Origin: Synaphobranchus kaupii | Lineage: Eukaryota > Chordata > Actinopteri > Anguilliformes > Synaphobranchidae | NCBI GenBank assembly: GCA_029718625.1 | Contig: CM056389.1 | Location: 18,551,088-18,615,087 of the forward strand | Length of the DNA: 64,000 nt | Reading direction: 5' to 3' | In this document: positions 62,901-64,000 of the stretch, in pieces | Layout: the number at the start of each line of letters is the position of its first letter | Numbering within the stretch: position 1 is the stretch's first letter | The notes under the pieces: generated by a model | The model's database searches: none | What the model was told of the DNA's origin: nothing | The model's input: only the letters and a program-made list of their open reading frames with translations | Made by a program: the position numbers and the translations under genes

Positions 62901-64000
62901 TTGGGGAACAGGAAAAGACATAAGACTATAGTCTTATGTCCAAAAAAGGGTCAGAAAATAAAAATAGCTTTTTTTATTCCAATGGATAGTAAATTACAGT
63001 TACTTCATAACTGCGATTAAATGAGTGAAAAATAATGAAAATTGAGACATTTATGATGAAAAATGTGTTTTGGGGAACAGGAAAAGACATAAGACTAAAG
63101 TCTTATGTTCAAAAAAGGGTCAGAAAATAAAAATAGCTTTTTTTGATTCCATTGGATAGTAAATTACAGTTACTTAATAACTGCGATGAAATGAGTGAAA
63201 ACTAATGAAAATTGAGACATTTATGATGAAAAATGTGTTTTGGGGAACAGGAAAATACATAAGACTATAGTCTTATGTCCAAAAAACGGTCAGAAAATAA
63301 AAATAGCTTTTTTTTTATTCCAATGGATAGTAAATTACAGTTACTTCATAACTGTGATGAAATGAGTGAAAACTAATGAAAATTGAGACATTTATGATGA
63401 AAAATGTGTTTTGGGGAACAGGAAAAGACATAAGACTATAGTCTTATGTCCAAAAAAGGGTCAGAAAATAAAAATAGCTTTTTTTTGATTCCAATTGATA
63501 GTAAAATTACAGTTACTTCATAACTACGATTAAATGAGTGAAAAATAATGAAAATTGAGACATTTATGATGAAAAATGTGTTTTGGGGAACAGGAAAAGA
63601 CATAAGACTATAGTCTTATGTCCAAAAAAGGGTCAGAAAATAAAAATAGCTTTTTTGATCCCAATGGATAGTAAATTACAGTTACTTCATAACTGCGATT
63701 AAATGAGTGAAAAATAATGAAAATTGAGACATTTATGATGAAAAATGTGTTTTGGGGGAACACAGGAAAAGACATAAGACTATAGTCTTATGTCCAAAAA
63801 AGGGTCAGAAAATAAAAATAGCTTTTTTTGATTCCAATGGATAGTAAATTACAGTTACTTCATAACTGCGATGAAATGAGTGAAATATAATGAAAATTGA
63901 GACATTTATGATGAAAAATGTGTTTTGGGGAACAGGAAAAGACATAAGACTATAGTCTCATGTCCAAAAAACGGTCAGAAAATAAAAATAGCTTTTTTTT
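59904..64000 (-). repeat. 170-bp satellite array, inverted arm, runs off window
   Basis: The same monomer runs in the opposite orientation for about 24 copies, still in progress at the window edge. Marker ACTAAAGTCTTATGTTC recurs at 60541, 62584 and 63094, giving 12-monomer (2043 bp) and 3-monomer (510 bp) repeats. These differ from the 8-monomer period of the forward arm. The AAATATAAATAGC variant is common here but found only once in the forward arm, near 58714. Confidence 0.98.

Noticed and set aside
54733..64000. Centromere call for the 170-bp satellite
   Set aside because: The monomer length is suggestive, but no CENP-B-box-like sequence was seen, the array is small in this window, and a protein-coding gene lies within 10 kb. 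Position cannot be judged from sequence alone.

Overview
The window is vertebrate nuclear DNA, almost certainly from a teleost fish. It carries one clearly recognisable protein-coding gene with introns, a 3' UTR and a poly(A) signal. It also has many teleost-style repeats: Tc1/mariner elements at several stages of decay, tRNA-derived SINE remnants, solo LTRs, long CA/TG microsatellites, minisatellites and satellite DNA. I cannot name the species.

The gene is a mastermind-like Notch co-activator, best matched to MAML2, on the + strand. Exon 2 (12770-14038), exon 3 (40143-40280), exon 4 (41736-41847) and exon 5 (43605-44530, stop at 44528) are present and join in frame. The phases are 0, 0 and 1, and every junction has AG/GT signals. 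Together they encode 814 residues. Exon 1, which in this family holds the Notch/CSL-binding helix, lies before the window, so 1-12769 is read as intron 1. The 3' UTR runs to a poly(A) signal at 45771.

Layout: 1-12.7 kb is intron 1, with two decayed Tc1 copies, a MITE, a 50-bp exact copy of exon 2 sequence and a decoy copy of the exon 2 splice acceptor. 14.0-40.1 kb is intron 2. It holds an inverted-repeat DNA element, a perfect 8 x 48 bp minisatellite, a broken THAP-domain remnant, a solo LTR and a 5.6-kb array of about 0.6-kb units with a dimeric higher-order period of 1183 bp. Exon 3 sits between a 31-bp minisatellite upstream and a 33 x 33 bp minisatellite downstream. Intron 4 holds a complete non-autonomous TA-flanked element. 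Beyond the gene, 46-53 kb is intergenic and carries a nearly intact but disabled Tc1 element.

From about 53.1 kb to the right edge the DNA is a 170-bp AT-rich satellite. The array runs forward to 59903 and then flips with no spacer, so the remaining 4.1 kb runs in the opposite orientation. Old diverged copies of the same satellite lie at 47.8-48.85 kb (reverse) and 53.1-53.67 kb (forward), bracketing a 4.8-kb segment. A second solo LTR interrupts the satellite with an exact 5-bp target duplication. The most unusual structures are the head-to-head satellite junction with a perfect palindrome in most monomers, the minisatellite sandwich around MAML2 exon 3, and the partial exon 2 duplication in intron 1.
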